Below are positions 61,852 to 64,000 of a stretch of 64,000 nucleotides of DNA, one piece after another (positions within the stretch are counted from its first letter, which is position 1; each line of letters begins with the position of its first letter). Origin of the DNA: Clitopilus passeckerianus (Eukaryota; Basidiomycota; Agaricomycetes; Agaricales; Entolomataceae); contig CALYLX010000126.1 of assembly GCA_944990035.1 (NCBI GenBank), forward strand, positions 2,852,001-2,916,000, given 5' to 3'. The position numbers and the translations under genes are program-made. The notes under the pieces are model-generated. The model was not told the DNA's origin and searched no databases. It was given only the letters and a program-made list of their open reading frames with translations.

Positions 61852-62734
61852 ATGGATACCCCACAAGATACCGCGCGTTTGTTTAAGGGTGCTACTAAAG
61901 TTCACATCGGAGAGGGCGTAAAATTCGAGAACGCCTCCACTAAGGAGGGAGGTCACCAAGCCACTACTACCAAGTTTCGAGGTGAGGCTTCTCAGTTAGT
62001 TCAAAACTCAACGCCTTATATCAACCACTCACTTTATCTCGCACTGACCAATCTTGTCTGAAGGGCCTTTTCGTGGGAGGGAAGACCCATCTCTGAAGAT
62101 GAAACGTATTATGAATATTCGGCCCAAGAAAAGGCGACCTTGGAACGCTCAGGTGGAATATACGGACGACGTTCGAGAGGATTGGCAGGATCATTATGAC
62201 GCAGACTCAGAGGCTCATTGTCAACGGTATCAACCGCCACCGCGGCAACGAGAACCATATCAACATCGAGCAGGATGGACCTCGGATCTTGAAGAGGAAT
62301 GCTATTACGCAGACTATCAGGCTCACTGGCAGTGGCAAGATAATAAACGATATACACCATCTTGGGGACGAGAACAGTATTATCCTCAGGCGGAATGGAC
62401 TGGATTAGAGGAGGATCACTCAGGGTATTACTCAAACTCACCAGCTCAGTAGCGGGAGTATGCGCGACATACACGACGAGGCGGATAACGTCAAGCGGAA
62501 GTGAATCGTACATGGACCGAACCTGGGCTTGCAGAGCCTGGGTCATCTCGCAAGACGGAACGCAAGGTCAAGTTCGATGAGGTGGAATGGACTGGATCTG
62601 ACTCTGGCAGCGGCAAGGGTAAGAAATCCCGACATCGAGGTCAAGATAGACGAGATTGTACACCTTCCCAGCGTGAAATGAACCCGTTGGTTGAAGTTAG
62701 CGTGAATCTGTCAACATCGGTAAATGAGAGTTAA
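61852..62734 (+). CDS. Tandem paralogue 1: F.G...V.I.G..F motif plus Trp/Tyr-rich repeats
   Basis: Exon 1 (61852-61980) encodes MDTPQDTARLFKGATKVHIG, EGVKFENAS and a Lys/Thr stretch; a GTGAGG donor and CTGAAG acceptor (intron about 61981-62060) lead to exon 2. Exon 2 carries a basic segment (MKRIMNIRPKKRRPW), then about two and a half repeats of roughly 39 residues (VEYTDDVREDWQDHYDADSE; AGWTSDLEEECYYADYQAHW; AEWTGLEEDHSGYY), rich in W, Y, Q and D/E. The frame then meets a TAG at 62450 and another stop 17 codons later before continuing with KVKFDEVEWTGSDSGSGKGK, which matches paralogue 2. So either the protein ends at 62452, or an intron or errors link the last part (stop 62734). No known domain. 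Exon structure is tentative. Confidence 0.45.
62151..62400 (+). repeat. Tandem ~117-nt coding repeat
   Basis: Two full and one partial unit. The DNA of unit 1 (ACGCAGACTCAGAGGCTCA) and unit 2 (ACGCAGACTATCAGGCTCA) is clearly similar, followed in both by CAACG/CGAGAACAGTAT-like and a GCRGAATGGAC/GCAGGATGGAC boundary. The unit length of about 39 codons keeps the reading frame, which supports translation of this frame. Confidence 0.6.
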
Positions 62735-62953
62735 AAGGGAGGATTCGAGGTGGCGAGCGGTGAGTGGATGTAGACACGCCTGTGTATATTTCGTCCCAGT
62801 TTATGTCGGGCACGATTATTATTTCCCGCCTGTGTGTACTTCGTAGGTTCCTCAATAGGATAAACTTGCTGTAGCACGGCGGTTATTGGCATAGCCTCAT
62901 GCTGTGATAATAGACGCCCTCTCATCACTCGGAATCCGCAGCCCTCCTCTTGA

Positions 62954-62960
62954 TATATAA
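62954..62960 (+). promoter_or_regulatory. TATA box of tandem gene 2
   Basis: TATATAA, 41 bp before the ATG at 63001, in a region whose upstream sequence (AATAGACGC..., then TCxGGxATxC and CACAGCCxTTCCT-like) parallels that before tandem gene 1. Confidence 0.55.
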
Positions 62961-63000
62961 CCACGCGAAGGCTAATTCTCTACAGTATACTTTACCAACC

Positions 63001-63634
63001 ATGAACCCGCCCCCGCTTAAAGGCTTCTTCGAGGGTGGAAATAGCAACGTTCAAATCTTCGGGGAGGGGTTAACATTCATGAGCGTTACCTCAGAGGAAG
63101 AGGCCGAAGCTATTCGCTTTGACAAAGGTGCTGCAAAACCCAGCGTAGGCACTGTGACTTGTACTGACGGGGTTTGGCAAAGGAACCTTTCGTAGGATGA
63201 AAGGCTCATTAAGGGAGATAAACAGGGAAATGAACATTCCAGAGCCCAAGGCGGACGTCGTTCAACAGGATGGTAACGTGGGTTCGAGGCCCCAGTGGCA
63301 TCAACCACGCATGCCACCGCGAGGAGGAGATCGAGCAGGATGGACGGGAGCTGTAGAACCCGGGACAGCTCGCCCGACAGAGCTCACGTTTGACGAGGTG
63401 GACTGGACCGGATCTAACTCTGGCGAGGGCAAAGAGAAGGAGACGCGTCGCGATGCAGCCCGAGATGGAGACAGTGCATTTTCTCGTCGCGAAACGGATT
63501 TGCTGGTTGACGTTGACCAATCGATATCGGCATCCGGGAGAGGCAGAAGAGACCCGGGGTCTGGCGCAACGAGGGATGGATTGAAATACGTAGAAGATCT
63601 GAAGGGAATCTCGTTTGACAGGCATGAGGATTAA
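63001..63634 (+). CDS. Tandem paralogue 2 of the 61.85-kb gene
   Basis: Exon 1 begins MNPPPLKGFFEGGNSNVQIF, GEGLTFMSVTSEEEAEA, matching the N-terminus of paralogue 1 (F-x-G...V-x-I...G-x-x-F). The frame closes at 63195; downstream, RAGWTGAVEPG, TELTFDEVDWTGSNSGEGKE and FSRRETDLLVDVDQSIS match the C-terminal part of paralogue 1 and end at 63634. A splice from a donor around 63147 (GTAGGC) to TCGTAG at 63195 is likely, but the frame of the next segment cannot be fixed by eye, so the central part is uncertain. It lacks the long W/Y repeats of paralogue 1. Function unknown. Confidence 0.45.
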
Positions 63635-63780
63635 CAGTGAACTAGCAACCAAACTATTACATTTAAACGTCCTCCGATCTTGTCTTGAGCCATCCCTATT
63701 GTACGGAAATAATCGTCCGATTCCGAGCTCATCTATCCGAGGTTTAAACCACTCTCCCTCTCTCTCCCCAACCACCATCA

Positions 63781-64000
63781 TGTTCGACTACGCCGCCGCC
63801 ACACCCTCCTCACCCCGCGATGCCCAGCCCACAATCGGCATCATAGGAATGGGCGCCATGGGTCGGATGTACGTCAAATACCTCGCAGCAGCAGGATGGC
63901 AAAAGTAGGTCGCATCTAATCTAATCTCGGCACGCTCAAGTCCATCACCAAATTTGACTCTCTACCTCCAGGATCCACGTATGCGACCTCCCTACCAAAT
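63781..64000 (+). CDS. TYR1: Prephenate dehydrogenase, N-terminal part (cut by window edge)
   Basis: Exon 1 is 63781-63904 and exon 2 starts at 63972 (GTAGGT donor, CTCCAG acceptor) and runs off the window. The protein starts MFDYAAATPSSPRD, then TIGIIGMGAMGRMYVKYLAA, AGWQKIHVCDLPTK. This is a Rossmann-fold GxGxxG nucleotide-binding start followed by the acidic end of strand 2 (CDLP), as in fungal prephenate dehydrogenase (NADP+), which makes 4-hydroxyphenylpyruvate for tyrosine synthesis. Other NAD-binding dehydrogenases are possible, but the GMGxMGRxYxKYL..AGW pattern is characteristic. A CT-rich tract just upstream (TCCCTCTCTCTCC) is a usual fungal core promoter element. Confidence 0.8.

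Noticed and set aside
63282..63300. GGGTTCGAGGCCCC, resembling a tRNA T-arm
   Set aside because: No D-arm, anticodon arm or acceptor pairing upstream; it lies within a coding-like segment of tandem gene 2.

Overview
The window is nuclear DNA of a basidiomycete fungus, most likely an agaricomycete (mushroom-forming). The evidence is dense genes broken by many introns of about 45-65 nt with GT/AG ends and CTNAY-like branch sites, very small exons, and families typical of Agaricomycetes: F-box-like LRR proteins, CK1-like kinases, TKL kinases with an F..A..V.I.GG.F N-terminus, and DUF6593-type proteins.

Layout. 0-8.7 kb: 5' end of a carboxylesterase (minus), a small secreted protein, a 15-exon PA14-containing GH3 beta-glucosidase, and a second small secreted protein (minus). 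9.1-13.1 kb: a CK1-like kinase and an F-box-like LRR gene, both with frame problems. 14.0-20.7 kb: an intact 27-exon Argonaute, tail to tail with a RAD7-type nucleotide excision repair gene. 20.7-33 kb is gene-poor: one Ser/Pro-rich conserved-type protein (26.9 kb) and decayed or unrecognised ORFs. 33.1-39.2 kb: a TKL kinase and a Vba/Fnx1-type vacuolar amino acid MFS transporter (both minus). 40.3 kb: an 80-residue Cys/His-rich protein made from six tiny exons. 44.2-54.8 kb: a proline-rich nuclear-type protein, shugoshin, a metal-dependent cyclase-family hydrolase and PRP4 kinase. 55.6-61.0 kb: a tandem array of four DUF6593-like genes, one split by a 1.55-kb insertion with a 7-bp target duplication. 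61.5-63.6 kb: two tandem paralogues with duplicated TATA promoters. 63.8 kb: 5' end of prephenate dehydrogenase.

A recurring signal crosses the window. In at least eight otherwise conserved genes the exon lengths sum to one base short of a multiple of three, and most of the frame breaks fall in or beside a short homopolymer. Restoring one base closes each frame exactly. This points to systematic one-base losses in the assembly (or, less likely, widespread recent decay). Argonaute, the beta-glucosidase and the transporter are frame-perfect.

The housekeeping genes (Argonaute for RNA silencing, RAD7 for global repair, shugoshin for centromeric cohesion, PRP4 for splicing) are not an operon or a recognised metabolic cluster. 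The accessory interest lies in the TKL kinase and the 61.8/63.0-kb tandem genes, which share a short N-terminal motif, and in the decaying DUF6593 array.
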